Shown in pieces: positions 5,261-12,965 of a stretch of DNA of 14,389 bases. The stretch lies in the NCBI GenBank assembly GCA_017541565.1, contig JAFXYU010000170.1, positions 1 to 14,389 on the forward strand, written 5' to 3'. Within the stretch, counting starts at the first letter, position 1. Each line of letters starts with the position of its first letter. Source of the stretch: a bacterium (GTDB lineage: Bacteria; Cyanobacteriota; Vampirovibrionia; Gastranaerophilales; Gastranaerophilaceae). Position numbers and translations under genes: made by a program. A model generated the notes under the pieces. That model was not told where the DNA came from and did not search any database. It was given only the letters and a program-made list of their open reading frames with translations.

Positions 5261-6583
5261 TTAAACTGCGTTTTTTATCTTTTTAGCATTTCCTATACAA
5301 TAATATTCAAAGCCATTTTCATTCATATTATCGGTATCATACTGATTTCTTCCGTCAAAAATAACAGGAGTTTTCATTAACGATTTAATTCTTTCAAAAT
5401 CAGGACGTCTGAATTCGTTCCATTCTGTCAGAAGAAGTAGTGCATCAGTGTTTTCTACCGCATCGTATGAGGTTGAATAGTATTGAATTTTGTCTCCAAA
5501 AATTAACTTAGCGGTTTCTAAGGCTTTTGGGTCACAAGCCTTAATCTCTGCTCCCATGTCCAAAAGAGCATTAATAATAGTAATTGCCGGTGCTTCTCTC
5601 ATATCGTTTGTTTTTGGTTTAAAAGCCAAACCCCAAATAGCAAAAGTTTTTCCGCTTAGATTTTTTCCGAATTTATTTGTAATTTTATCAATAAATAATT
5701 TCCTTTGATTTTTATTTGTTTCATCTGCACATTTTATTATGCTCATATCAACACCGTATTCGCTCCCTGTTTTTATTAGTGCTTTAACATCTTTAGGAAA
5801 GCAACTGCCGCCATAGCCTAAGCCGGGGAACAAAAATTTGTTTCCGATTCTCGGATCAGCAGACATTCCGACTCGGACCATTTCAGCATTTGCGCCTACT
5901 TTTTCACAAAGATTTGCTATTTCGTTCATAAAAGATATTTTTGTTGCCAAAAATGAATTTGCGGCATATTTTGTCATTTCAGCAGATTTAACGTCCATGA
6001 TAATTACTTTGTTGCCGGTTCTGAAGAACGGAGAATAAAGTTCTTGCATAATCAAAGTTGCTTTATCTGAGTCTGAGCCTATAATAACCCTGTCCGGATA
6101 CAAAAAATCGTCAACGGCACTGCCTTGTTTCAAAAATTCCGGATTTGATACGACATCAAAAGGATATGTAGTATTTTGTTTAATAATTTCTGTTACTTTC
6201 TGGGCTGTTCCTACCGGAACAGTTGATTTATCAACAATAACTTTATATCCGTTCATCGCTTTTGCAATAGATTTTGCAACTTCCATAACGTATTGCAGAT
6301 CAGCAGAACCATCTTCGTCCTGTGGAGTTCCAACCGCAATAAAGCAAATTTGAGATTCTTTAACAGCATTATCAATATCTGTAGAGAATGTTAAACGATT
6401 ATCAAATACACCGGATTTAACTAACTCTTCCAGTCCGGGTTCGTATAATGGAATATTTCCGTTTTTTAATTGTTTAATTTTTTCTTCATTATTATCAACA
6501 CAGATAACGTCGTTTCCCATATCTGCGAAGCAAGCACCCGCTACAAGTCCAACATATCCGGTTCCGATTACTGATACTCTCAT
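5261..6583 (-). CDS. ugd: UDP-glucose 6-dehydrogenase
   Basis: Oxidises UDP-glucose to UDP-glucuronate with two NAD+, supplying acidic sugar for capsule or O-antigen. The 440-residue length is normal for bacterial Ugd. GTGYVGLV at 7-14 is the NAD-binding loop, the catalytic thiol is Cys261 in GLGYGGSCFPKD, NPEFLKQGSAV lies in the first domain, and the UDP-binding domain has AFKPKTNDMREAP. AGAGGA stands nine bases before the ATG. It lies 18 bases after the rfbA fragment and was probably once directly downstream of rfbA. A promoter at 6848-6876 reads into it. UDP-N-acetylmannosamine dehydrogenases are similar, but the motifs and length favour Ugd. The stop faces the HMGL-like gene with no visible terminator between them. 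Confidence 0.95.
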   Translation of the reverse strand: MRVSVIGTGYVGLVAGACFADMGNDVICVDNNEEKIKQLKNGNIPLYEPGLEELVKSGVFDNRLTFSTDIDNAVKESQICFIAVGTPQDEDGSADLQYVMEVAKSIAKAMNGYKVIVDKSTVPVGTAQKVTEIIKQNTTYPFDVVSNPEFLKQGSAVDDFLYPDRVIIGSDSDKATLIMQELYSPFFRTGNKVIIMDVKSAEMTKYAANSFLATKISFMNEIANLCEKVGANAEMVRVGMSADPRIGNKFLFPGLGYGGSCFPKDVKALIKTGSEYGVDMSIIKCADETNKNQRKLFIDKITNKFGKNLSGKTFAIWGLAFKPKTNDMREAPAITIINALLDMGAEIKACDPKALETAKLIFGDKIQYYSTSYDAVENTDALLLLTEWNEFRRPDFERIKSLMKTPVIFDGRNQYDTDNMNENGFEYYCIGNAKKIKNAV

Positions 6584-6601
6584 CTATCTTATTCCTCTTT
6601 A

Positions 6602-6838
6602 CTATTTTAACGATCTAACATATGAATAATATTCATTCTTTTTGTATTTGTCTGCTTCCGCATAGATTTGTTCTTTAGTTAAAAATCCCATTCTGTATGC
6701 AACTTCTTCCAAACAAGCAATTTTTATTCCTTGGTTTTCTTCTATTGTTATCGTTTGACACCTGAAATTAAAAAACTTGGACACGAAATTTAAATATTTT
6801 AAAACTGTATTTTTAGTCGGAAATTTTTTTAATTTCAT
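6602..6838 (-). pseudogene. Duplicated 3' fragment of rfbA with an unrelated 5' extension
   Basis: The last about 48 of 78 codons repeat the C-terminus of RfbA ([20 protein letters not shown] onward) in the same frame. At DNA level 6615-6748 matches 8160-8293 with three differences in 134 bases. The first 29 codons have no counterpart in RfbA and look like chance coding in AT-rich DNA, and no ribosome site precedes the ATG. The piece lacks the nucleotide-binding and catalytic parts, so it cannot be an active thymidylyltransferase. It ends 18 bases before ugd, so it probably marks where the ancestral rfbA ended before the glycosyltransferase at 7098-8123 was inserted. Translation of the fragment from the promoter upstream is possible but would have no obvious use. 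Confidence 0.88.
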
Positions 6839-6847
6839 ACGTCAAAT

Positions 6848-6876
6848 ATTTTAAAATAAAAAGATACTTTTTTCAA
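6848..6876 (-). promoter_or_regulatory. Sigma-70 promoter reading into the rfbA fragment and ugd
   Basis: On the minus strand TTGAAA (6876-6871) and TAAAAT (6853-6848) are 17 bases apart. The start of transcription would be near 6841. It gives ugd its own promoter downstream of the inserted glycosyltransferase. Confidence 0.65.
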
Positions 6877-6900
6877 TTTTCCCTGATACAAAATTTGTAC

Positions 6901-6940
6901 CTTTATGTGTCTAATTGTGTCATAGTGTGTACTTTTGTGT
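6901..6940 (-). repeat. Four ACACA motifs at exact 10-base spacing
   Basis: Read on the minus strand, ACACA starts each of four successive 10-base blocks: ACACAAAAGT, ACACACTATG, ACACAATTAG, ACACATAAAG. They lie about 60-99 bases upstream of the expected start at 6841, on one face of the helix, where activator arrays are often found. The rest of the gene-free stretch 6839-7097 holds the promoter at 6848 and a palindrome at 7052-7084. Confidence 0.65.
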
Positions 6941-7051
6941 TTTTTTGTAAAGTTTTTCACACAATTTTATGTAATAACCTTAGTTAAATGCTCTAGCCCC
7001 AAAGCCAGTAATGGCAACTGTTGCACAAATTTTAACTGCTAAAATTGCCTC

Positions 7052-7084
7052 TTTTGAATTTGGTGTCGGACATCAAATTCAAAA
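7052..7084. repeat. 33-base palindrome
   Basis: Arms of 16 bases (TTTTGAATTTGGTGTC and GACATCAAATTCAAAA) pair around one central G, with a single G-T pair. It lies 14 bases past the stop of the glycosyltransferase on the minus strand. Both 3' arms end in A on either strand, so it is not a standard T-tract terminator. A small plus-strand frame from 7011 (MATVAQILTAKIASFEFGVG) crosses it and may be a coding remnant, not recognised. Confidence 0.55.
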
Positions 7085-7097
7085 ATTGAATAAAAAA

Positions 7098-8123
7098 TTA
7101 TTTTATCAATTCAATAAAATGTATTTTGATGTATCTACGAATAGCAGGATAAAATCGTGCACCAAAAGAAAATATGCTTGGTGCATTAAATAATAAGTAA
7201 TAGATTAAACGAGTTTCTAAATTAGCATTCTTCATTTCATTATTTAAATTTTGTTCTTTAATTTTTTCTTTTAATAAATTTTGAATAGTTTCTTTATCAG
7301 CAATCTTTTGATTTATAATATTCGCATATTTAGAAATAAGAAATATTATATTTTCTTGATGAAACCTTGTTAATTCTTTTTCAGTAAAAATTTCAGGTAT
7401 ATGTTCTTTTATATATAATTCAATACAGTCATATGCTTTACATAAATCTTGAACGTTTTTAAATGAATTTGTAGAGGTTATACTTTTTGTATGCTTTCTA
7501 TACCAAACAAGTTTATCATTTATGATTAATACTTTTTTTGTTTTTTCAAAAATTTTTAAAACGGTGGATATGTCTTCATAATTTTGTCCAATGGGATATC
7601 TAATATTTTCAAATAAATTTTTCTTGTATAATTTATCCCAAGCAGTAGCATGGATTTCACCATTAGCAATGGCTTTTAGTGCTTCAGATGTAGTATATAT
7701 TTTTTTATTTCTGTTGTTTTTATATTTATTAAAACTTATTTTTTTTGTTTCATCAAAAGTTACATGTTTACAAACAATACAATCAGCATTATCAAATAGC
7801 ATTGATTCAAGCATTTTTTGAATCATTTCTGGGTGATACACGTCGTCAGCATCAAGAAAACCAACAAAGTCTCCGTTCATATTATCAAGCCCGGTATTTC
7901 TTGCAGCACTTAGACCTGCATTTTTTTGGCGTATCAATACAATTCTATTATCTTTTATTGTATATTCATCACATATTTTTTCAGAACCGTCATCAGAACC
8001 ATCATCAACAACAATTATTTCAAGATTCTTGTAAGTTTGATTAATGACACTATCCAAGGCTTCTTCAAGGTACGGCTTCACATTGTAAACAGGAATTATA
8101 ATGCTAACTTTTGGTGCATCCAT
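7098..8123 (-). CDS. Family 2 glycosyltransferase (GT-A fold)
   Basis: Adds a sugar to a growing lipid-linked glycan at the cytoplasmic face of the membrane. It has 341 residues. The N-terminal GT-A domain has VSIIIPVYN at 6-14, DDGS at 40-43, DADD (metal and donor binding) at 91-94 and NYED at 181-184 (catalytic-base region). The C-terminal part is lysine-rich and ends in an amphipathic aromatic stretch (FSFGARFYPAIRRYIK) that could touch the membrane. The start lies 23 bases after the rfbA stop; an AAAGG some 14 bases upstream is a weak ribosome site. The gene is bracketed by 134-base direct repeats of the rfbA 3' end, so it looks inserted, and it is more AT-rich than rfbA-D. It differs clearly from the glycosyltransferase at 2980. 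Sugar specificity unknown; rhamnose is a natural guess from the neighbours but unproven. Confidence 0.93.
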   Translation of the reverse strand: MDAPKVSIIIPVYNVKPYLEEALDSVINQTYKNLEIIVVDDGSDDGSEKICDEYTIKDNRIVLIRQKNAGLSAARNTGLDNMNGDFVGFLDADDVYHPEMIQKMLESMLFDNADCIVCKHVTFDETKKISFNKYKNNRNKKIYTTSEALKAIANGEIHATAWDKLYKKNLFENIRYPIGQNYEDISTVLKIFEKTKKVLIINDKLVWYRKHTKSITSTNSFKNVQDLCKAYDCIELYIKEHIPEIFTEKELTRFHQENIIFLISKYANIINQKIADKETIQNLLKEKIKEQNLNNEMKNANLETRLIYYLLFNAPSIFSFGARFYPAIRRYIKIHFIELIK

Positions 8124-8146
8124 ATTTATCTTAGTAACCTTTAAAA

Positions 8147-9016
8147 TTAAATTAAGTTTCTTACATACGAATAATATTCATTCTTTTTGTATTTGTCTGC
8201 TTCCGCATAGATTTGTTCTTTGGTTAAAAATCCCATTCTGTATGCAACTTCTTCCAAACAAGCAATTTTTATTCCTTGGTTTTCTTCTATTGTCTGAACA
8301 TACTGTCCCGCTTGTAATAGTGAACGGTGAGTTCCTGTATCTAACCAAGCAAAGCCGCGGCCAAGAAGTTCAACATTAAGTTTATTTTTTTCAAGATATA
8401 TTCTGTTTAAATCAGTTATTTCTAGTTCACCGCGAGCAGATGGTTTTAAGTTCTTTGCATAATTAACAACACTGTTATCGTAGAAATAAAGTCCTGTTAC
8501 AGCATAATTTGATTTTGCCTCTTTTGGTTTTTCTTCAATAGACTTTGCTTTGCCGTTTGAATCAAATTCAACAACTCCAAATCTTTCAGGATCTTTTACC
8601 GGATAACCGAAAACGGTTGCTTCCCCTTTTTCTTCAGCAGTTTTAACTGCCTTTTTAAGCATTCCGGAGAATCCGGGGCCATAGAAAATATTGTCGCCCA
8701 AAACGAGTGCCGCAGAATCATCACCAATAAATTTTTCACCCAAGATAAATGCCTGAGCAAGTCCGTCAGGTGATGGCTGCTCAACATAATCAAATTTAAG
8801 TCCGAATTGTTCTCCCGAACCTAATAATTTTTTGAAATGCGGTAAGTCTGTTGGTGTTGAAATTATTAGTATTTCTCTAATACCGGCTAACATTAACACT
8901 GATATCGGATAATAAATCATTGGTTTATCATAAATGGGCAATAATTGTTTTGATATACCCATTGTGCTAGGATAAAGTCTTGTTCCGCTTCCGCCGGCTA
9001 ATACGATTCCCTTCAT
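8147..9016 (-). CDS. rfbA: Glucose-1-phosphate thymidylyltransferase
   Basis: First step of dTDP-L-rhamnose synthesis: dTTP plus glucose-1-phosphate gives dTDP-glucose. The 289-residue length matches the family. GGSGTRLYP at 8-16 is the nucleotide-binding signature, [12 protein letters not shown] at 22-33 carries the conserved Lys, and LGDNIFYG holds the metal-binding Asp. The start is set at ATG 9016: a longer frame to 9028 needs a TTG start, while GAGGT lies five bases before this ATG and family members begin MKGIVLAGG. One base separates it from the rfbD stop, so translation is coupled. Its last 134 bases occur again at 6615-6748. The terminal residues differ between the copies (NLI here, SLK in the fragment), suggesting that the two 3' ends have different histories. 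Confidence 0.97.
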   Translation of the reverse strand: MKGIVLAGGSGTRLYPSTMGISKQLLPIYDKPMIYYPISVLMLAGIREILIISTPTDLPHFKKLLGSGEQFGLKFDYVEQPSPDGLAQAFILGEKFIGDDSAALVLGDNIFYGPGFSGMLKKAVKTAEEKGEATVFGYPVKDPERFGVVEFDSNGKAKSIEEKPKEAKSNYAVTGLYFYDNSVVNYAKNLKPSARGELEITDLNRIYLEKNKLNVELLGRGFAWLDTGTHRSLLQAGQYVQTIEENQGIKIACLEEVAYRMGFLTKEQIYAEADKYKKNEYYSYVRNLI

Positions 9017-9017
9017 T

Positions 9018-9857
9018 TTATACCTCAATTCTTAATGACAAATAATTTTTTAAAGCCAATTTCCAATCTCTCAGAAGACCGTTATTATCCATTATAGAAT
9101 AAGCAGGCCTTGTAGCGGGACGCGGAAACTCTTTTGTAGTGCAAGGTTTTAAATTAACGTTTAATCCTGCTACATTAAAAATTTCTTTTGCGAATCCGTA
9201 CCAAGAAGTACTTCCGCCTCCGCAAGTGTGATATGTTCCGTAAGGCTTTGTTTCAAGAATCTTTATTATTGCATCTGATAAATCAACAGTCCAAGTAGGG
9301 CATCCGACTTGATCGTCAACAACTTTAAGTTCAGGCTTATCAGCAAGAGAGAGCATTGTTTCAACAAAATTTTTGCCATGATGTCCGTATAACCAGCTTG
9401 TGCGGCAAATATAATACTTTTCAAGATTGTTTCTGACTGCCTTTTCGCCTTCCCATTTTGTTAAACCATAATTATTGAGTGGTGCTGTTTTATCCATTGA
9501 TTTGTATGGTTCTGTCCTTTTTACATTTACCCCGCCGTCGAAAACGTAATCGGTTGAAATATAGACCATAGTAGCATCATATTTTTTGCAGGCTTTTGCA
9601 ACATTCTCTGTGCCTGTTGCGTTAATCAGTCTTGCTGTTTCTAAGTCTTCTTCTGCTTTATCGACATTTGTATACGCTGCACAGTGAATAACAATATCCG
9701 GTTTTTCTGATGAAAATACTTTGTCTATACTTGCAGGACTTGTTATATCCATAATATCGATATCTGTTTCAACAACATCATATCCGTTATCTTCCAATAT
9801 AGGACACAAATCCTGTCCCAGCATTCCGTGTGCACCTGTAACAAGAACTTTAGCCAT
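9018..9857 (-). CDS. rfbD: dTDP-4-dehydrorhamnose reductase
   Basis: Last step of dTDP-L-rhamnose synthesis: NAD(P)H-dependent reduction of dTDP-4-keto-L-rhamnose. An extended short-chain dehydrogenase of 279 residues. [10 protein letters not shown] at 6-15 is the cofactor-binding Gly-rich loop, STDYVFDG lies in the active-site region, and Tyr130 and Lys134 (YGLTK) are the catalytic pair. GCPTWT and the closing RPAYSIMDN are typical of RfbD. The ATG directly follows the rfbB stop (TAAATG) and its own stop lies one base before rfbA, so the three are translated together. No unusual feature seen. Confidence 0.96.
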   Translation of the reverse strand: MAKVLVTGAHGMLGQDLCPILEDNGYDVVETDIDIMDITSPASIDKVFSSEKPDIVIHCAAYTNVDKAEEDLETARLINATGTENVAKACKKYDATMVYISTDYVFDGGVNVKRTEPYKSMDKTAPLNNYGLTKWEGEKAVRNNLEKYYICRTSWLYGHHGKNFVETMLSLADKPELKVVDDQVGCPTWTVDLSDAIIKILETKPYGTYHTCGGGSTSWYGFAKEIFNVAGLNVNLKPCTTKEFPRPATRPAYSIMDNNGLLRDWKLALKNYLSLRIEV

Positions 9858-10844
9858 TTATACTTTCAACCCCGCTTTCTTTGCCTCAATTGACTTCATC
9901 CAATCCTGATTGTTCAGATACCAATCAATAGTTATTTTTATACCCTCTTCAAAAGTAATTGACGGTTTCCAACCGAGTTCAGATGTAATTTTATCATTAG
10001 ATATTGCGTATCGTCTATCGTGTCCGAGTCGGTCGTCTACATATTTAATTGAAGATTCGTCTTTACCCATAGAATCAAGAATTAAATGGGTAATTTCCAT
10101 GTTTGTTTTTTCATTGTGTCCGCCAATATTATACACTTCTCCTAATTTACCATTATGAAGAACAACATCAATTGCTTCGCAGTGGTCATAAACATACAAC
10201 CAGTCACGAACATTTAACCCGTCACCATAAACCGGCACTTTTTCACCTTTCAACAATTGTGAAATGAAGAACGGAATAAGTTTTTCCGGATACTGATATG
10301 GTCCGTAATTATTTGAACATCTTGTATTCAAAGTAGGTAAACCATAGGTTTCTCTGTATGCTCTGACTAACATATCAGCGCTTGCTTTACTTGCCGAATA
10401 CGGACTGTTTGGAGCAAGCGGAGTTGTTTCATAGAAATACCCCGTTTTACCTAGCGTTCCATACACTTCGTCTGTTGAAACCTGCAGGTATCTTTCTACA
10501 CCGATTTCTTTTGATGCTTGCAAGAGATTTAAAGTTCCTTGAACGTTTGTTTCAATAAAAATTTCAGGATGTTTAATTGAATTATCGACATGAGATTCTG
10601 CTGCAAAATTTATTACACAGTCAGATTCTCGTATTAGTTCTCTTACCAAATCTCTGTCGCAAATATTTCCATGAACAAATCTGTAATTCGGATTGTTTTC
10701 AACGTCTTTTAGGTTTTCAATGTTTCCGCAGTAAGTTAGTGCATCAAGGTTTATTATTTTATAGTCGGGGTGCTTCTTTAATTCATGTCTTACGAAACAA
10801 CTTCCAATAAATCCCGCACCGCCTGTTACTAATAATGTTGTCAT
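9858..10844 (-). CDS. rfbB: dTDP-glucose 4,6-dehydratase
   Basis: Second step of dTDP-L-rhamnose synthesis: NAD+-dependent conversion of dTDP-glucose to dTDP-4-keto-6-deoxyglucose. It has 328 residues, slightly short of the common 340-360 but complete. TGGAGFIGS at 7-15 binds NAD; Thr124, Asp125 and Glu126 in STDEVYG and Tyr149/Lys153 in YSASK are the catalytic residues, and the TDE triad is diagnostic for dehydratases. NNYGPYQYPEKLIP follows as expected. The ATG overlaps the rfbC stop by one base (TAATG), with GAGGAG about nine bases upstream inside rfbC. A dehydratase of this type could also feed other 6-deoxysugars, but rfbC and rfbD beside it point to rhamnose. Confidence 0.97.
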   Translation of the reverse strand: MTTLLVTGGAGFIGSCFVRHELKKHPDYKIINLDALTYCGNIENLKDVENNPNYRFVHGNICDRDLVRELIRESDCVINFAAESHVDNSIKHPEIFIETNVQGTLNLLQASKEIGVERYLQVSTDEVYGTLGKTGYFYETTPLAPNSPYSASKASADMLVRAYRETYGLPTLNTRCSNNYGPYQYPEKLIPFFISQLLKGEKVPVYGDGLNVRDWLYVYDHCEAIDVVLHNGKLGEVYNIGGHNEKTNMEITHLILDSMGKDESSIKYVDDRLGHDRRYAISNDKITSELGWKPSITFEEGIKITIDWYLNNQDWMKSIEAKKAGLKV

Positions 10845-11401
10845 TATATTAACTCCTCTTTGTTAATTTCACATAATTTAGGCTGAACCTTGTCTTTTTC
10901 TGATAATACCGGCTCAAAATCTATTTCCCAATCAATATTAATATCTTTATCTGACCACAAAATACCTTTATCTGCCTGCGGAGCATATTCTCCACTTGCC
11001 TTGTATAGTAACTCGGCTTCATCGGATAAAACGACAAAACCATGAGCAAAACCTTCCGGTATAAACAACATGTGTTTATTTTCTTCCGAAAGTTCAACCT
11101 TTACATATTGCCCGAAGGTTGTGGAATTTGGTCTGATATCAACAGCAACATCATATATTCTGCCTTTTGCACATCTTACAAGTTTTGCCTGTCCATAAGG
11201 TTTTGCCTGATAATGCAAACCTCTCAGGACATGTGCAGTTGATTTAGAATGATTATCCTGATTAAATTCTACAGTGATTCCATTTGCAATAAAATCTGAT
11301 TTTTTATAACTTTCCAAGAAGAAACCTCTGTTATCACCAAAAACTTTTGGTATAACTAAGATTACGTCTTTTATTTTTTGCGGTTCAAATTCAAATGGCA
11401 T
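10844..11401 (-). CDS. rfbC: dTDP-4-dehydrorhamnose 3,5-epimerase
   Basis: Third step of dTDP-L-rhamnose synthesis: double epimerisation at C3 and C5 of the keto sugar. A cupin-fold enzyme of 185 residues, the normal length. DNRGFFLESY near the start, LRGLHYQ with the expected catalytic His63, and FIPEGFAHGF are family signatures. The start is taken at ATG 11401 and not at an ATG at 11470: AAGGAG stands six bases before 11401, the family starts at this point, and the promoter at 11427-11435 would lie inside the longer version. It is the first gene of the minus-strand operon rfbC-B-D-A, divergent from the Wzz-like gene. Confidence 0.95.
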   Translation of the reverse strand: MPFEFEPQKIKDVILVIPKVFGDNRGFFLESYKKSDFIANGITVEFNQDNHSKSTAHVLRGLHYQAKPYGQAKLVRCAKGRIYDVAVDIRPNSTTFGQYVKVELSEENKHMLFIPEGFAHGFVVLSDEAELLYKASGEYAPQADKGILWSDKDINIDWEIDFEPVLSEKDKVQPKLCEINKEELI

Positions 11402-11426
11402 ACAATACTCCTTATCCAACGAGTAT

Positions 11427-11435
11427 ATTATATCA
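11427..11435 (-). promoter_or_regulatory. Extended -10 promoter of the rfbCBDA operon
   Basis: TGATATAAT on the minus strand, with perfect TATAAT at 11432-11427. The message would begin near 11420, leaving a leader of about 19 bases that holds the AAGGAG ribosome site of rfbC. No clear -35. Confidence 0.65.
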
Positions 11436-11478
11436 TCAAAAAAGTCTTCAGTACTATGTAAATTTTTCATGTTTAATT

Positions 11479-11484
11479 TATAAT
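11479..11484 (+). promoter_or_regulatory. Putative -10 box of the Wzz-like gene
   Basis: TATAAT, 35 bases before the ATG at 11520. No convincing -35 is seen 16-18 bases upstream. About 50 bases from the divergent rfbC promoter, so the two could share control. Confidence 0.45.
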
Positions 11485-11519
11485 TAACTTAAGAAGAAGA
11501 TAAAAAAAGGAGTTAGTAA

Positions 11520-12881
11520 ATGCCACAGGATAATATTGTACTTTACAACCCGTATAATGAACTGGATGAAGATATAAACATAAACTACCTAAAGATTTGG
11601 AAAATTATATGTAGCAGAAAAAAAATACTTTTGAAAGTATTTTGTTTAGTATTAATATTTTTTATTTTGCTTACTTTTATTGTTCCTAAAAAATATAAGG
11701 TAACGGCAGATTTGTATATAAATAAATCAAATAGTTCAAACATGCTTGAAGTTAACCCTTATGCGCTAGATGAGGCATCAAGTCCAATGCTTTCGATGGG
11801 AACTGATAAAGCGATTAATAATGAAATAGAATTGATGAAATCTGAATTGGTTTTAGACAAAGTTATAAGGGAAAATGGTCTTGTTTATAAGAAAAAGTTT
11901 GGTTTTATTCCAAATAAGAAGGAAGGAGAATTTTTAACAGCAGAAGCCTTTTATAAAAAAGGGAAAGTACTGAAGATTGAAAATACAAAGAATACAAATG
12001 TTGTAACGATAGAATACAAACACAAAAAGCCAGAAATATCATATGGTGTTGTTTCGTCATTAATTTCAAATTACATTGAACTTCACAAAGAGTTAAACAC
12101 TGAGAAATCAAAATCTGACATGAAATTATTGGAGTCAGAGTACACAAAAATAAGGGAGAATCTGGAAAAAAATATAAACAAATCGGTAGGATTACCTGTT
12201 CAATCAATGACAGGAATCGGAAATCTATCTGCAATGAGCGCATTTTCGCGATCGGCATCCGAAGCAATCGGCAATATTAAAGGTCAATACCTTGCCGGAG
12301 AAAAATCTCAAATAGCAGTATCTGAAGAAAGACAAAAACTTACACAGCTTGCAACAAAATTAGAATGGGCAAAAATGGTAGAACAAATGTCAGATTCTTC
12401 AAAAGTTTTGGTGTTAAAAGAACCTAAACAATTACGACCATTTGAAAATACTTCTCCAAAATTGATTATAAATGTAATATTAGGTGTTATATTGGGTGCT
12501 TTGTCATCAATATTTGCGCTGATATATGTCGAAATCACAGACAAAAAATTGGCATATTCAAAAATATCTAATAATGTGATATACAACGGACTGGAAAATG
12601 TAGACTCAATAAAAGCCGAAATTCTGGGTTATGATCCTGATAAAATATTATTAATATCACTTGTACAATTGCCTCAAGATTTTATAAATAATGTGCAAAC
12701 ACTATCAAATGCTAAGGTCGTATATGCGAATTTAACAAAGGATTTTCTGCAAGAAATTTCAAGCAGTAAAAAAATAATGATTATATCAAAAATACAAGTT
12801 ACCAGTACAGATTTGTACAAAAAAATAGAAAGTATAATAGAAAAACAGAATAAAGTAAATGTTCAGGATATTTTGATATAA
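11520..12881 (+). CDS. Wzz-like chain-length determinant (polysaccharide co-polymerase)
   Basis: Sets polysaccharide chain length at the inner membrane. It has 453 residues: a short cytoplasmic N-terminus, membrane helix 1 at about 40-57, a large periplasmic part with a heptad-rich region around 175-300, a Pro-containing stretch KEPKQLRPFENTSPK, membrane helix 2 at about 315-337, and a cytoplasmic tail of roughly 115 residues. This is the PCP/Wzz plan. Classical Wzz ends soon after helix 2, whereas PCP-2a (Wzc type) proteins carry a tyrosine kinase there. The tail here has no Walker A motif or Tyr cluster, although KILLISL and KKIMIISKIQVTSTDL are strand-like pieces that could come from a decayed kinase or another alpha/beta domain. 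AAGGAG lies seven bases before the ATG. First gene of the plus-strand glycan operon. Confidence 0.85.
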   Translation: MPQDNIVLYNPYNELDEDININYLKIWKIICSRKKILLKVFCLVLIFFILLTFIVPKKYKVTADLYINKSNSSNMLEVNPYALDEASSPMLSMGTDKAINNEIELMKSELVLDKVIRENGLVYKKKFGFIPNKKEGEFLTAEAFYKKGKVLKIENTKNTNVVTIEYKHKKPEISYGVVSSLISNYIELHKELNTEKSKSDMKLLESEYTKIRENLEKNINKSVGLPVQSMTGIGNLSAMSAFSRSASEAIGNIKGQYLAGEKSQIAVSEERQKLTQLATKLEWAKMVEQMSDSSKVLVLKEPKQLRPFENTSPKLIINVILGVILGALSSIFALIYVEITDKKLAYSKISNNVIYNGLENVDSIKAEILGYDPDKILLISLVQLPQDFINNVQTLSNAKVVYANLTKDFLQEISSSKKIMIISKIQVTSTDLYKKIESIIEKQNKVNVQDILI

Positions 12882-12902
12882 GTGTTTCTATTTACATTGT
12901 AA

Positions 12903-12922
12903 AACAAGATGCTTTTCTTGTT
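12903..12922 (+). terminator. Weak hairpin between the Wzz-like and sugar-transferase genes
   Basis: AACAAGA and TCTTGTT form a seven-bp stem around TGCTTT, followed by a T-rich ATTTTCTT. It is next to another small palindrome, TTTACATTGTAAA (12891-12903). The pair could attenuate read-through into the next gene, which seems to have its own -10. Confidence 0.4.
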
Positions 12923-12932
12923 ATTTTCTTCA

Positions 12933-12941
12933 TGATATAAA
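12933..12941 (+). promoter_or_regulatory. Extended -10-like box before the sugar transferase gene
   Basis: TGATATAAA, one base from the extended -10 consensus. Transcription would begin near 12948, just before the AAAGAAAGGG ribosome site. Confidence 0.4.
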
Positions 12942-12965
12942 ACATGTGGAAAGAAAGGGCAATAT

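Noticed and set aside
9017..9028. TTG start adding four residues to RfbA
   Set aside because: ATG 9016 has GAGGT at good distance and matches the family's MKGIVLAGG start.
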